Shown: positions 43,717 to 51,506 of the stretch, one piece after another
Position numbering within the stretch: position 1 is the stretch's first letter
Layout of the letters: every line of letters starts with the position of its first letter
The notes under the pieces: generated by a model
Told to the model about the DNA's origin: nothing
The model's input: the letters and a program-made list of their open reading frames with translations, nothing else
Database searches by the model: none
Assembly (NCBI RefSeq): GCF_900103885.1
Contig: NZ_FNIM01000009.1
Span: 1-64,000, forward strand
Length of the DNA stretch: 64,000 nucleotides
Origin: Actinomyces ruminicola
GTDB lineage: Bacteria > Actinomycetota > Actinomycetes > Actinomycetales > Actinomycetaceae
Direction: 5' to 3'
Program-made: the position numbers and the translations under genes

Positions 43717-45395
43717 GCCTGCTCCTTGTCGGCGGCCGGGGCGGTTGCCGCACGGGCGGGGGCCGTCGGCGTCGGCTGGAGGCGGTGCACCGCGCGGATG
43801 GGCTCGCCGCGGTGGCCGACGACGCGGCTTACGGACTCCGGTCCGGCGGCGGTGATCTCCTCGTTCTGGCGGGCCTCGACGGCGACCGCCTCCAGCAGCC
43901 GGCGAGTGGACAGGCCGCCGTCCCCGCCGGCGAGCTCGTCCTTGATGGCGGCGGTCTTGGCACGGGCCACGATGGCGGCCAGCATGGCGCCGGAGACGAA
44001 GTCGGCCAGGTGCAGCGTCTCGCGCTCGCCGGAGGCGTAGATGACCTCCAGGACGGCCTTGTCGGGGGTGCGGGCGTACAGGTCGGCGACGGCTGCGCGC
44101 CGCATGGCCGTGGCGGCGGCCTCCCGGTCGCCTCCGGCCGCCGCCAGTTCCGTCGGGTCCAGGGGCAGGTCGGAGCGCAGGTGCTTGCCGAGGACCTCCG
44201 CAGCACCTTCGGCGTCGGGACGGTCGATGCGGATCTTGACGTCGAAACGGCCGGGCCGCAGGATCGCCGGGTCGATCATGTCCTCCCGGTTGGAGGCGCC
44301 GATGATGACCACGTTGTTGAGCGACTCCACGCCGTCTATCTCGGTTAGCACCTGCGGGACGATCATGGTCTCCACGTCGGAGGAGACACCGCTGCCGCGG
44401 GTGCGGAACAGGGCCTCCATCTCGTCGAAGAAGATGACCACCGGCCGGTCCTCGGCGGCGACCTTGCGGGCCTGGTCGAAGATGGCGCGGATCTGTCGCT
44501 CGGTCTCACCGACGAACTTGCTCAGCAGCTCCGGCCCCTTGATGTTCAGGAAGGCGGCGTCGCGCGCGCCGGCGCCCGTGGAGCGGGCCAGGGAGGTGGC
44601 CACGGCCTTGGCGATCAGGGTCTTGCCGCAGCCGGGCGGGCCGTACAGGAGCATGCCCTTGGGGGCCTGCAGCCCGTAGCTGCGGTACAGGTCGGGGTGG
44701 GCGAAGGGCAGTTCGAGGGAGTCCCGGATCTGCTGGATCTGCGGGCCCAGGCCGCCGATGTCGTCCCAGGACACGTCCGGGGTCTCGGCGACCACCAGCT
44801 GCTGGACACTGGTGCGGGCGATGCGGGCGGTCACCAGGTCGGCACGCAGGTCGGCGGCCAGGGTGTCGCCGGGACGCAGCGCGGCGGCGTCCAGGTGCCC
44901 GGCCAGGCGCACCACCCGGGTGGCACCGGAGCCGGTGGTGACCAGGGCGCGTGCGGCGGGCGCAGCCGTGGCCTCGGCATTGGCGTCAGCGGCGGCATCG
45001 GCCAGCACCTCGTCCAGGGTGACCGCCTCCCCGGTGTCGGGGGCGGGCAGGGCGTCGACCACCAGCATCTGGTCGTTGACGGCCACGCGCTGTCCCACGC
45101 TCAGTTCGGCCGCCTGCAGATCGGGGTGCAGCCCCAGCCGCAGGTGGCGTCCGCCCAGGGACACCTCGGCCTCGGCGGGGCCGGGCAGGCCGGTGAGTAG
45201 TCCCAGGGTTACCGGCGGGCGGGTGACGGCGTCGAGCTGCGTGCCGAGCTCGGCGATACGCTCGCGGGCAGCGTTCAAGGCCGTCACAAGGCGCTCGTTC
45301 TTGGCCGAGAGGCTGACGGCCTCCGCGCGTGCCTCGCGCAGCTGGTGGCTGGTGAAGTCGCGGGCAGGCATGCCCAGGGGCTGGGATTCACTCAT
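43713..45395 (-). CDS. arc: Proteasome-associated AAA+ ATPase ARC (Mpa) without docking tail
   Basis: Ring ATPase that binds Pup-tagged proteins through its N-terminal coiled coil (about 15-60, QLREARAEAVSLSAKNERLV), followed by tandem OB domains and a AAA+ domain with Walker A GPPGCGKT, Walker B VVIFFDEMEALF and arginine-finger region RPGRFDVKIRIDRPD. The C-terminus ends ARAATAPAADKEQA and lacks the GQYL (HbYX-type) tail that opens the 20S gate in Mpa. It probably unfolds pupylated proteins without a proteasome, as proposed for Corynebacterium. ATG 45395 has GGAG 7 nt upstream and overlaps the trmI end by 8 bp. Confidence 0.93.
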   Translation of the reverse strand: MSESQPLGMPARDFTSHQLREARAEAVSLSAKNERLVTALNAARERIAELGTQLDAVTRPPVTLGLLTGLPGPAEAEVSLGGRHLRLGLHPDLQAAELSVGQRVAVNDQMLVVDALPAPDTGEAVTLDEVLADAAADANAEATAAPAARALVTTGSGATRVVRLAGHLDAAALRPGDTLAADLRADLVTARIARTSVQQLVVAETPDVSWDDIGGLGPQIQQIRDSLELPFAHPDLYRSYGLQAPKGMLLYGPPGCGKTLIAKAVATSLARSTGAGARDAAFLNIKGPELLSKFVGETERQIRAIFDQARKVAAEDRPVVIFFDEMEALFRTRGSGVSSDVETMIVPQVLTEIDGVESLNNVVIIGASNREDMIDPAILRPGRFDVKIRIDRPDAEGAAEVLGKHLRSDLPLDPTELAAAGGDREAAATAMRRAAVADLYARTPDKAVLEVIYASGERETLHLADFVSGAMLAAIVARAKTAAIKDELAGGDGGLSTRRLLEAVAVEARQNEEITAAGPESVSRVVGHRGEPIRAVHRLQPTPTAPARAATAPAADKEQA

Positions 45396-46455
45396 ATTCC
45401 TGCTCCTGCGGGCCGGGCAGGCCCGGCTCAACCGGGGTGGCGTCCTCGGGCTGCTTGGCCCGGCAGTCGCGCAGCACCCGGCGGACCTTGCGGTCGGTGC
45501 TGGTGCGCTCCCCCACGTCCTGTTGCGTCCAGTAGCCGGCGTCGTCGTAGGCGCCGCGGGCCGGCGGGCGCTTGCGGGTCAGCGGGGCGGAATCAGCGGC
45601 GAGGCGGCGCGCGGAGACCAGGAAGCCGGTGTGGGCGACCATGCGGTGGTCGGGTCGTACCGCCAGCCCGTCCACGTGCCAGCCGCGTACCGCAGACTCC
45701 CAGGACTCGGGCTCGGTGAAGCATCCCGACTGGCGCAGTGCCTCCACCGTGCGCGACAGCTGTGGGACTGTGGCCACGTAGGCGAGGAATACGCCCCCGG
45801 GCACCAGCGCGCGGGCGGCGGCGGTGATGTTCTCCCAGGGGGCGAGCATGTCCAGCACCACGCGGTCCACGCTCGCGTCCGCAACGTGTGCGGCCACGAC
45901 GTCGGCGAAGTCGCCGGTGCGCAGCTCCCAGGCGGGGTGGTGCCGACCGAACCAGGCGTCCACGTTGGAGGCGGCGATCGCGGCGAAGTCCTGGCGCCGC
46001 TCGATGGACAGCAGGTGGCCTTCCTCCCCAATCGCGGACAGCAGGCTCATGGTCAGGGCGCCGGAGCCGACGCCGGCCTCCAGCACGCGAGCACCGGGGA
46101 AGATGTCCGCGAAGGCGACCACCTGGCCGGCGTCCTTGGGGTAGACGACCTGGGCACCGCGCGGCATGGACAGCACGTAGTCGGCCAGCAGGGGGCGCAG
46201 CAGCAGCAGCTCGTGCCCGGACTCGGTGGTGATGACCGTGCCCTCGTCGCGGCCGACCACGTCGCGGTGGTAGAAGCTGCCGCGCTGGGACTGGAAGAAG
46301 CCGCCGGGGTCGAGCACGAAGGTGTGCTTGCGTCCCTTGGAGTCGGTGACCTGCACGCGTTCGCCGTAGCGGAAGGGGCCGCGGCGCCCGGCCTGCCCCA
46401 GCACCTGCTGAGTGGCCACGCGCGGCTGCACGGTGGGATTGGTCTGCTTGCTCAT
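45388..46455 (-). CDS. trmI: tRNA (adenine-58-N1)-methyltransferase
   Basis: SAM-dependent enzyme making m1A58 in the tRNA T-loop. The 355-residue protein has an N-terminal beta domain (YGERVQVTDSKGRKHTFVLDPGG), the family motif FQSQRGSFYHRDVVG, the SAM-binding GARVLEAGVGSGALTMSLL and catalytic-region VVLDMLAPWE. It heads the pupylation operon, as its homologue Rv2118c lies near mpa in mycobacteria. TACACT lies 8 nt before the ATG with no Shine-Dalgarno, so the whole operon may start as a leaderless mRNA. The C-terminal extension after about residue 275 is basic then Pro/Glu-rich. Confidence 0.94.
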   Translation of the reverse strand: MSKQTNPTVQPRVATQQVLGQAGRRGPFRYGERVQVTDSKGRKHTFVLDPGGFFQSQRGSFYHRDVVGRDEGTVITTESGHELLLLRPLLADYVLSMPRGAQVVYPKDAGQVVAFADIFPGARVLEAGVGSGALTMSLLSAIGEEGHLLSIERRQDFAAIAASNVDAWFGRHHPAWELRTGDFADVVAAHVADASVDRVVLDMLAPWENITAAARALVPGGVFLAYVATVPQLSRTVEALRQSGCFTEPESWESAVRGWHVDGLAVRPDHRMVAHTGFLVSARRLAADSAPLTRKRPPARGAYDDAGYWTQQDVGERTSTDRKVRRVLRDCRAKQPEDATPVEPGLPGPQEQEYE

Positions 46456-46492
46456 CGGGCCCGAGTGTAGTGAGCCCCGGCGACGGTGGCGT

Positions 46493-46706
46493 TACGCTGT
46501 CACCGGCGCCTGCCACCGCGGGCGCCGACCCGGTTGCACGAATTGCACGGTCCGGAGGAAGTCCGGATGGCGCCGCTCCCCCACGGGGCCCGCACAATCA
46601 GGCGCTCGTCACCGCGGTCCTGCGACGATTCGGGCACGTGCCCAGCCGCCGCGGGGCCAAGGACTCCAGTTGCACCGGGTGCGTATTCGCACCCGTAGGA
46701 GTCCTC
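46493..46706 (+). promoter_or_regulatory. Promoter and structured leader of the YjdF-like gene
   Basis: TACGCT (46493-46498) is a plausible -10, giving a leader of about 200 nt. Stems include GGCGCC arms (46505-46510/46521-46526), TCCGGA arms (46551-46556/46562-46567) and GGGTGCG-TATT-CGCACCC (46677-46694). Outside the last, GGACTCC (46661-46667) pairs perfectly with GGAGTCC (46698-46704), which contains the ribosome binding site AGGAG, so initiation could be switched by refolding. yjdF genes elsewhere have a riboswitch; whether this RNA is related I cannot tell. Confidence 0.45.
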
Positions 46707-47153
46707 ATGTCCCAACCCACCCATCACACGTCGGCGGAGAGCAGCGTCTACTTCGACGGCCAGTTCTGGGTACTGGTCCTGACCATCGCCACCGGCGGCC
46801 GCCTCTACGCCACCCGCCAGGTGCTCGGCGCCCTGCCCAGCGACGCCGAGCTGTACGCCTGGCTGCTCGCGCACGGCGGCGAGCTGATCGATGCGGCCCT
46901 GGCCGGCCCCGGAGTCGAGGCCGCCTCTCGGAACGGGACGCGGCGCGTCAATCCCGAGCGCGCCGCCCGCGAGGCGGCCCAGCAGGCGTCCCGGCACGCG
47001 CCGTCGACGGCGTCGCAGGAGGCGCTGGCGCGGGCACGCGAGGAGCAGGGCACCGCGCGCTCCCGGGCGTCGGCCGCCTACCGGCGTCGCCGCGAGCAGG
47101 AGCGCTACGAGCAGCGCCGTCGCCGGGCCAAGCAACGCCACCGGGGTCACTGA
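46707..47153 (+). CDS. YjdF-family (DUF2992) protein
   Basis: A 148-residue protein. The N-terminal segment SSVYFDGQFWVLVLTIATGG, followed by YATRQVLGALPSDAELYAWLL, is the DUF2992/YjdF signature. The C-terminal half is an Arg/Ala/Gln/Glu-rich helix (ARAREEQGTARSRA, RRRREQERYEQRRRRAKQR), which may bind nucleic acid or fold into a coiled coil. In Firmicutes yjdF is controlled by a riboswitch responding to aromatic heterocycles; function is unknown. ATG 46707 is preferred over an upstream start at 46470 because AGGAG lies 5 nt before it. Its stop is one base from the convergent methyltransferase stop. Confidence 0.8.
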   Translation: MSQPTHHTSAESSVYFDGQFWVLVLTIATGGRLYATRQVLGALPSDAELYAWLLAHGGELIDAALAGPGVEAASRNGTRRVNPERAAREAAQQASRHAPSTASQEALARAREEQGTARSRASAAYRRRREQERYEQRRRRAKQRHRGH

Positions 47154-47154
47154 C

Positions 47155-48021
47155 TCAGTTCGGCCGGTGGGCGACGACGGCGAGCTGCAGCGGCAGCATG
47201 TCACGCAGCGCCGGATCAATGAAGCGGTAGCCCTGCGGGCAGCGCTCCATGAGCTCGGGCCAGCGGCACCAGGCGGAGTAGCGGGTCTCGGTCACCTCGT
47301 CTAGCACCAGGCCGGCATCGAGCAGGGCGGTGAGGATCTCGCCGACGCCGTGGTTCCACTGGTGACTGACCGGGTGGGTGACGACGGGAGCACCGTCGGC
47401 GGCCTCGATATAGGAGCCCTCGTCCTCCCAGGTCATGGGGTCGGTGCGCTGGAAGTACGGCTCGTGGAGCGTCAAACCATGAGTGGTGTCATCCCCCACT
47501 GCCTGCAGGATCGGGTGGTCGTCACGCAGTACCAGGCGACCCGCCGGTCGCAGCAGTGAGGCGATGACGCGGGCCCAGGCCGCCACGTCCGGCAGCCAGC
47601 ACAGCACCCCCAGGGAGGTGTAGACGAGGTCGAAGTCCCCCGCCAGCGCCCGCCGGGCGTCGTAGACGTTTGCCTGTACGAACTCGATGTCGGCGCCGGC
47701 TCTCCCGGCGATGGACCGGGCACGGCGCAGCGACTCGCCCGACAGGTCCAGCCCCACCACCCGGTGGGCGCCCAGCCGGATCAGGCTCACCGTGTCCAGG
47801 CCGAGGTGGCATTGGAGGTGGACGACGTCCATGCCGCTCAGGTCGCCCAGGCGCTCGCGGTCTGGGGCTATTTCAGCCGTGATAGCGGTCGGGGAGGCGA
47901 GCAGTTCTGCAATGCCGTAGCCGCTGGCCTCATGCAGCACCGCGCGATCGTCCCAGTTGGCGCGGTTGTCGGCGAAGTAGCGGTCGTTGGCGTCGCGGGC
48001 AACTGGATCGACGTCGGTCAT
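47155..48021 (-). CDS. SAM-dependent methyltransferase (class I)
   Basis: A 288-residue class I methyltransferase. The SAM-binding motif is VVHLQCHLGLDTVSLIRLGA with acidic VVGLDLSGESLRRAR after it; FDLVYTSLGVLCWL is motif IV. The N-terminal YFADNRANWDDRA segment is shared with a group of small-molecule methyltransferases widespread in actinobacteria. Substrate unknown. The ATG has TATGCT exactly 6 nt upstream and no Shine-Dalgarno. It is monocistronic between the convergent YjdF-like gene and the repeat-bearing gap after the M50 protease. Confidence 0.88.
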   Translation of the reverse strand: MTDVDPVARDANDRYFADNRANWDDRAVLHEASGYGIAELLASPTAITAEIAPDRERLGDLSGMDVVHLQCHLGLDTVSLIRLGAHRVVGLDLSGESLRRARSIAGRAGADIEFVQANVYDARRALAGDFDLVYTSLGVLCWLPDVAAWARVIASLLRPAGRLVLRDDHPILQAVGDDTTHGLTLHEPYFQRTDPMTWEDEGSYIEAADGAPVVTHPVSHQWNHGVGEILTALLDAGLVLDEVTETRYSAWCRWPELMERCPQGYRFIDPALRDMLPLQLAVVAHRPN

Positions 48022-48193
48022 GGCAGCAGCATAAGCGGCGCTTCGTGTTTGAGGATGCGGCGATGTTGCCTGCGATTGGGTCGGGTGCTGGCGGCGTTCG
48101 TGGCAGCGCGCAGCGCCGTAGGTTTTGGCCGGGTGCTCCGCACGCGTGCTTGGGCTGCGAGGTGGGGCCGGCGGTGTGCCCGTGCCCGGGGTC

Positions 48194-48286
48194 GTCTACT
48201 ACGCCGGTTAGGGCTCTAGTACGCCGGTTAGTTGTCTGTTAAAGGGCTCTGGAGCCTACAGCACAGGTCTAACCGGCGTAGCAGAC
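48194..48286. repeat. Two-plus-one inverted repeat element (CTACGCCGGTTAG word)
   Basis: GTCTACTACGCCGGTTAG (48194-48211) and GTACGCCGGTTAG (48219-48231) are direct copies 20 nt apart; CTAACCGGCGTAGCAGAC (48269-48286) is an inverted copy that pairs with the first over 18 positions with one mismatch. AGGGCTCT also occurs twice (48210-48217, 48243-48250). On the reverse strand the order is one inverted then two direct copies, as at 32915. The rest of the 352-bp gap (48022-48193, 48287-48373) shows nothing but the methyltransferase -10. Confidence 0.75.
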
Positions 48287-48373
48287 ACCGAAGGGGCGTA
48301 CCCAACGCCACCTCCCCAAGGCCCGCACCCCATGCCTCAACGCGCCAATGCCCGCGCAGTCCCCCTCCCGGGC

Positions 48374-49489
48374 TCAGCGGGCCCCGGTGGGGACGGCGCC
48401 GGCGACGCGTCCCCCTTCCACCAGCACCAGCCACCGAGAGACCGTGCGCGCCCGCGCCAGGGCATCTGCAGCCGGCTGCCCGGTGGCCCGGGTCGTGACG
48501 GCGGCCGCCGGCAGCACGGTGCATACCTGGCTGACCGCTACCGCGGCGGCGTCGGGCAGGCCGGAACGCTCCAGCTCGGCTAGGGCGGGGGCGTCGAGCG
48601 TGCCCAGGATCCGGGAGCCTTCAGCGACGAGTACAAGCCCGGCTCCGGCGTCGAGCTGCTCACGCGCGGCGGTCAGGGGCGTGTCAGCGGGGACGACGGC
48701 AACCGGACGGGTCAGGGTGCGCAGGTCGAGTCGGGCGGCGGCGCGGGTGCCTCGGCCCAGGCCGAGGACTCGCCAAGAGGTGGTGGCGATGGGCCCGGCG
48801 ATCATGACCGCCAAGAACAGGCTGAAAGTGTCTGGCTGCCTGCCAGCCAGCAGCGGCGCCAGAATCCAGCGCCAGGCGACGCCGCCGACCACGATCAGCC
48901 CACCGACGGCGGCCAAACGCTGACCAAGAACGCGCCGGCCGGTCAGCTGCTCGACCAGTGCGGCCAGCGCGTGTCCGCCGTCGAGCGGCAGGCCCGGCAG
49001 GGCGTTGAAGACGGCCAGGGCGAGGTTGACCCAGGTCAGCGCCCACGCCGCAACGAACACGGGTGCGGACTCGATCCGGTCCAGCAGGCCGTGCCCGACG
49101 GCCCACAGCGTCAGGTTCGCGGCCGGTCCGGCCAGGGAGGTGATCACGTCCTTCCAGGGGCGCCACCGGCTGGAGGGGCCGAAGCTGGTGCGCCCGCCCC
49201 ACAGGTACAGCTCGTAGCGCACCGGCCGGCGCCCCAGCAGCGTGCCGGCCGCGCCGTGGGCGAGTTCGTGCATCAGGACACTCACCCCCACGCCCAAGAC
49301 CGTGGCGGCGACCGTGCCGAGCACGGTGATGGCCCCATGGCCGGCAAGTGCGGAGGAGACCACCGGGTACCAGCTGCCGGCGATGAGCAGGCCCAGCAGG
49401 AGCGAGGTGGGGGCGACGACGACGGGCGCGCCGCCGAGCGTGAACAGCGTCCAGGAGTCCGAACGGCGTCGGGCGACAGGTGCGGTCAT
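48374..49489 (-). CDS. Site-2-type M50 metalloprotease with CBS region
   Basis: Intramembrane zinc protease of 371 residues. The zinc motif is MHELAHG (His 74, Glu 75, His 78) and the third ligand lies in NALPGLPLDGGHAL. Six helices are predicted; a cytosolic C-terminal part (about 240-371) looks like a CBS pair (VVPADTPLTAAREQLD). Such Rip3-like proteases cleave membrane-bound regulators, substrate unknown. In mycobacteria and relatives M50 and RecB-like genes are often found near trmI/mpa; here a sugar transporter separates it from the RecB-like gene. The ATG has TAGGGT 6 nt upstream and no Shine-Dalgarno. Confidence 0.92.
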   Translation of the reverse strand: MTAPVARRRSDSWTLFTLGGAPVVVAPTSLLLGLLIAGSWYPVVSSALAGHGAITVLGTVAATVLGVGVSVLMHELAHGAAGTLLGRRPVRYELYLWGGRTSFGPSSRWRPWKDVITSLAGPAANLTLWAVGHGLLDRIESAPVFVAAWALTWVNLALAVFNALPGLPLDGGHALAALVEQLTGRRVLGQRLAAVGGLIVVGGVAWRWILAPLLAGRQPDTFSLFLAVMIAGPIATTSWRVLGLGRGTRAAARLDLRTLTRPVAVVPADTPLTAAREQLDAGAGLVLVAEGSRILGTLDAPALAELERSGLPDAAAVAVSQVCTVLPAAAVTTRATGQPAADALARARTVSRWLVLVEGGRVAGAVPTGAR

Positions 49490-49571
49490 GCGCCGACCCT
49501 ATCGGCGGGCGCTGCGTAAACGACTCGCACCTTCACAGAAGTCGGTTGCTGATCCAGCCCCTAATTCGCGG

Positions 49572-50507
49572 TCAGCCGTCTGAGTCGAGCGTGTCGATGT
49601 TGTCGGCCGTGATCCATACCGCCTCGGTGTAGTTGACGGCCTCGACCGTCTCGCCCTTAATTAGCTTGTCCATGGTGTCGACCGCGAGTCGTCCGATGCC
49701 GGCCGTGTCCTGGGAGACAGTGCCGGCCATGCCACCGTTGCGGATGGATGCAACGCCGTCGTCCGTGGCGTCAACGCCGGACACATGCACGTCACCCTGT
49801 TCGCCAGCATTGGTCAGTGCCTTGAGTGCGCCCAACGCCATCGAGTCGTTCTGCGCGACAATCGCATCGATACGGGTGCCGGTGGACAGCCAGTTCTCAG
49901 TGACGGTGAGTGCCTGGGCAGTGTCCCAGTTGGCGGTCTGCTCCAGGACCACGCTCACGCCCGGATGCTCCGCCAGCACCGCGTCGTAGCCCGCTTTGCG
50001 CTGCAACTGCCCGTCCGATCCCATGGGGCCGTACAGGACGGCGATCGCACCCTCCTCACCGATCGCCTCAATGACCTTCTCCATCTGCAGTTTGCCCGCA
50101 GCGGTGTCATCCCCGCCGATGTAGGAGGCGGCCCGTTCCTGCTGCTCGGCCTGCTGCACGATGGTAGCGATCGGAATCTCCGCCTCATTGGCCGCCTTGA
50201 GCCCCGGCGCGATGCCCTCCTTGGAAACGGGTTCGACCAGGATGCCGTCGTACCCCTGTGCGACGGCGGACTCGATCTGGCTGATCTGCGTGGCTGCGTC
50301 GCTGTTGCCGTCAAAAACGGTCACCGTGATACCGAGCTCCTCGCCCTCGGCTACGGCCGAGTTGGCTACCGTCGTGGTGAACGAGTTGGTCATATGACTC
50401 ATCACCAGTGCGATCCGCAAGCGTCCGTCGGTCGCGCCGAGTGTGCAGGCCGAGACCATGGACGCGGCCACCATCAGCGCACCGAGAACGGCTACTACGC
50501 GCTTCAT
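49572..50507 (-). CDS. Sugar ABC transporter substrate-binding lipoprotein (RbsB type)
   Basis: Binds sugar outside the membrane and hands it to the permease. The signal peptide ends MVAASMVSAC with lipidation at Cys 21, as expected in a Gram-positive. The mature 290 residues are a periplasmic-binding-protein type I (LacI-like) fold: IALVMSHMTNSFTTTVANSA, VAQGYDGILVEPVS, IDAIVAQNDSMALGALKAL and VHVSGVDATDDGVASI. Ribose, galactose or similar sugars are possible. AGGAGAAG lies 4 nt before the ATG. Last gene of the operon, 36 nt after the permease. No kinase, isomerase or repressor gene accompanies the cassette. Confidence 0.9.
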   Translation of the reverse strand: MKRVVAVLGALMVAASMVSACTLGATDGRLRIALVMSHMTNSFTTTVANSAVAEGEELGITVTVFDGNSDAATQISQIESAVAQGYDGILVEPVSKEGIAPGLKAANEAEIPIATIVQQAEQQERAASYIGGDDTAAGKLQMEKVIEAIGEEGAIAVLYGPMGSDGQLQRKAGYDAVLAEHPGVSVVLEQTANWDTAQALTVTENWLSTGTRIDAIVAQNDSMALGALKALTNAGEQGDVHVSGVDATDDGVASIRNGGMAGTVSQDTAGIGRLAVDTMDKLIKGETVEAVNYTEAVWITADNIDTLDSDG

Positions 50508-50543
50508 AGTTCTTCTCCTGTTCGCAGTGTGATACCGGGCGGC

Positions 50544-51503
50544 TCAGCTACGCCGCCGCGCCTTGACGTCCAGGAGCACCGCCGCCACGATGATGGCGCC
50601 CTTGACCAGCCGCTGGAAGTTGGCATCGATCCCGAGGATGTCGAGCCCGTTGGCGATCACCGCAATCATCAGTGCCCCGATGAGCACCCCGGAGGCCCGA
50701 CCGCGCCCGCCGGACATGGACACGCCCCCGATAACGACGGCGGCGATTGCATCCAGCTCGTATGAGTCGCCCGCCGTGGGCGAGCCGCTGATCGTACGCG
50801 AGGCGAGCAATACCCCGCAGAAGCCCGCCAGCAGGCCGGCGATGACGAAGACCGACACCTTGGATCGCTTGACGTCGACGCCGGAGACCTCGGCAGCGAC
50901 CGGATTGCCGCCCACGGCGTAGACGCGCCGGCCGTATACAGTCCGGCTCAGTACAAAGGCGCATATTGCGAAGATGACCACCAGATAGATCGCCATCACC
51001 GGGAAGCGCCCGATCTTCGCGCTGGCGACGGCCTCGAAAGTGGCTGACACGTTGAAGACGGGGGCACCGCCCGAGACGATCAGCGCAAGCCCACGTACCG
51101 CGGTCATGGTGCCCAGGGTGACGATGAATGAGGGGATCGCGCCATAGGCGACGCCCACTCCGTTGAGCAGTCCCACCAGCGCGCCCACTGTCAGAGCCGC
51201 GAGGATCGGCACCACGACCGGATACTCACCGGGGTGCGCCAGCATGGCGGCGACCACTCCGGCCAGCGCGATGGTAGAGCCGACCGACAGGTCGATCTCC
51301 CCGGAGATGATGACGTACATCATCCCCATTGCGAGTATGCCGTTGATCGTGGTCTGGACCAGGATCAGCAGCACATTGTTCACGCTGAGGAAGTGGTGCC
51401 CGGGAGACACCAGCCACAACGCGAAGACCAGGGCCATGAATACGACCAGGATCCCCGCGTCGCGGACGGACCAGCCTCTGAGCCTTTGCATAACAGCATT
51501 CAT
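50544..51503 (-). CDS. Sugar ABC transporter permease (RbsC type)
   Basis: Inner-membrane channel subunit of 319 residues with eight to ten helices. Family blocks include SVNNVLLILVQTTINGILAM, VIISGEIDLSVGSTIALAGV, FIVTLGTMTAVRGLALIVSG and the cytosolic coupling region AVGGNPVAAEVSGVDV, then LDAIAAVVIGGVSMSGGRGR. All match RbsC/AraH-type permeases. The ATG lies 3 nt after the ATPase stop, with AAGGA 6 nt upstream inside the end of the ATPase gene. It acts as a homodimer with the two-domain ATPase and the lipoprotein encoded downstream. Confidence 0.93.
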   Translation of the reverse strand: MNAVMQRLRGWSVRDAGILVVFMALVFALWLVSPGHHFLSVNNVLLILVQTTINGILAMGMMYVIISGEIDLSVGSTIALAGVVAAMLAHPGEYPVVVPILAALTVGALVGLLNGVGVAYGAIPSFIVTLGTMTAVRGLALIVSGGAPVFNVSATFEAVASAKIGRFPVMAIYLVVIFAICAFVLSRTVYGRRVYAVGGNPVAAEVSGVDVKRSKVSVFVIAGLLAGFCGVLLASRTISGSPTAGDSYELDAIAAVVIGGVSMSGGRGRASGVLIGALMIAVIANGLDILGIDANFQRLVKGAIIVAAVLLDVKARRRS

Positions 51504-51506
51504 GAT

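Noticed and set aside
46470-46706. N-terminal extension of the YjdF-like protein
   Set aside because: The sequence is not protein-like, and AGGAG with proper spacing precedes ATG 46707; the DNA forms a structured leader instead.
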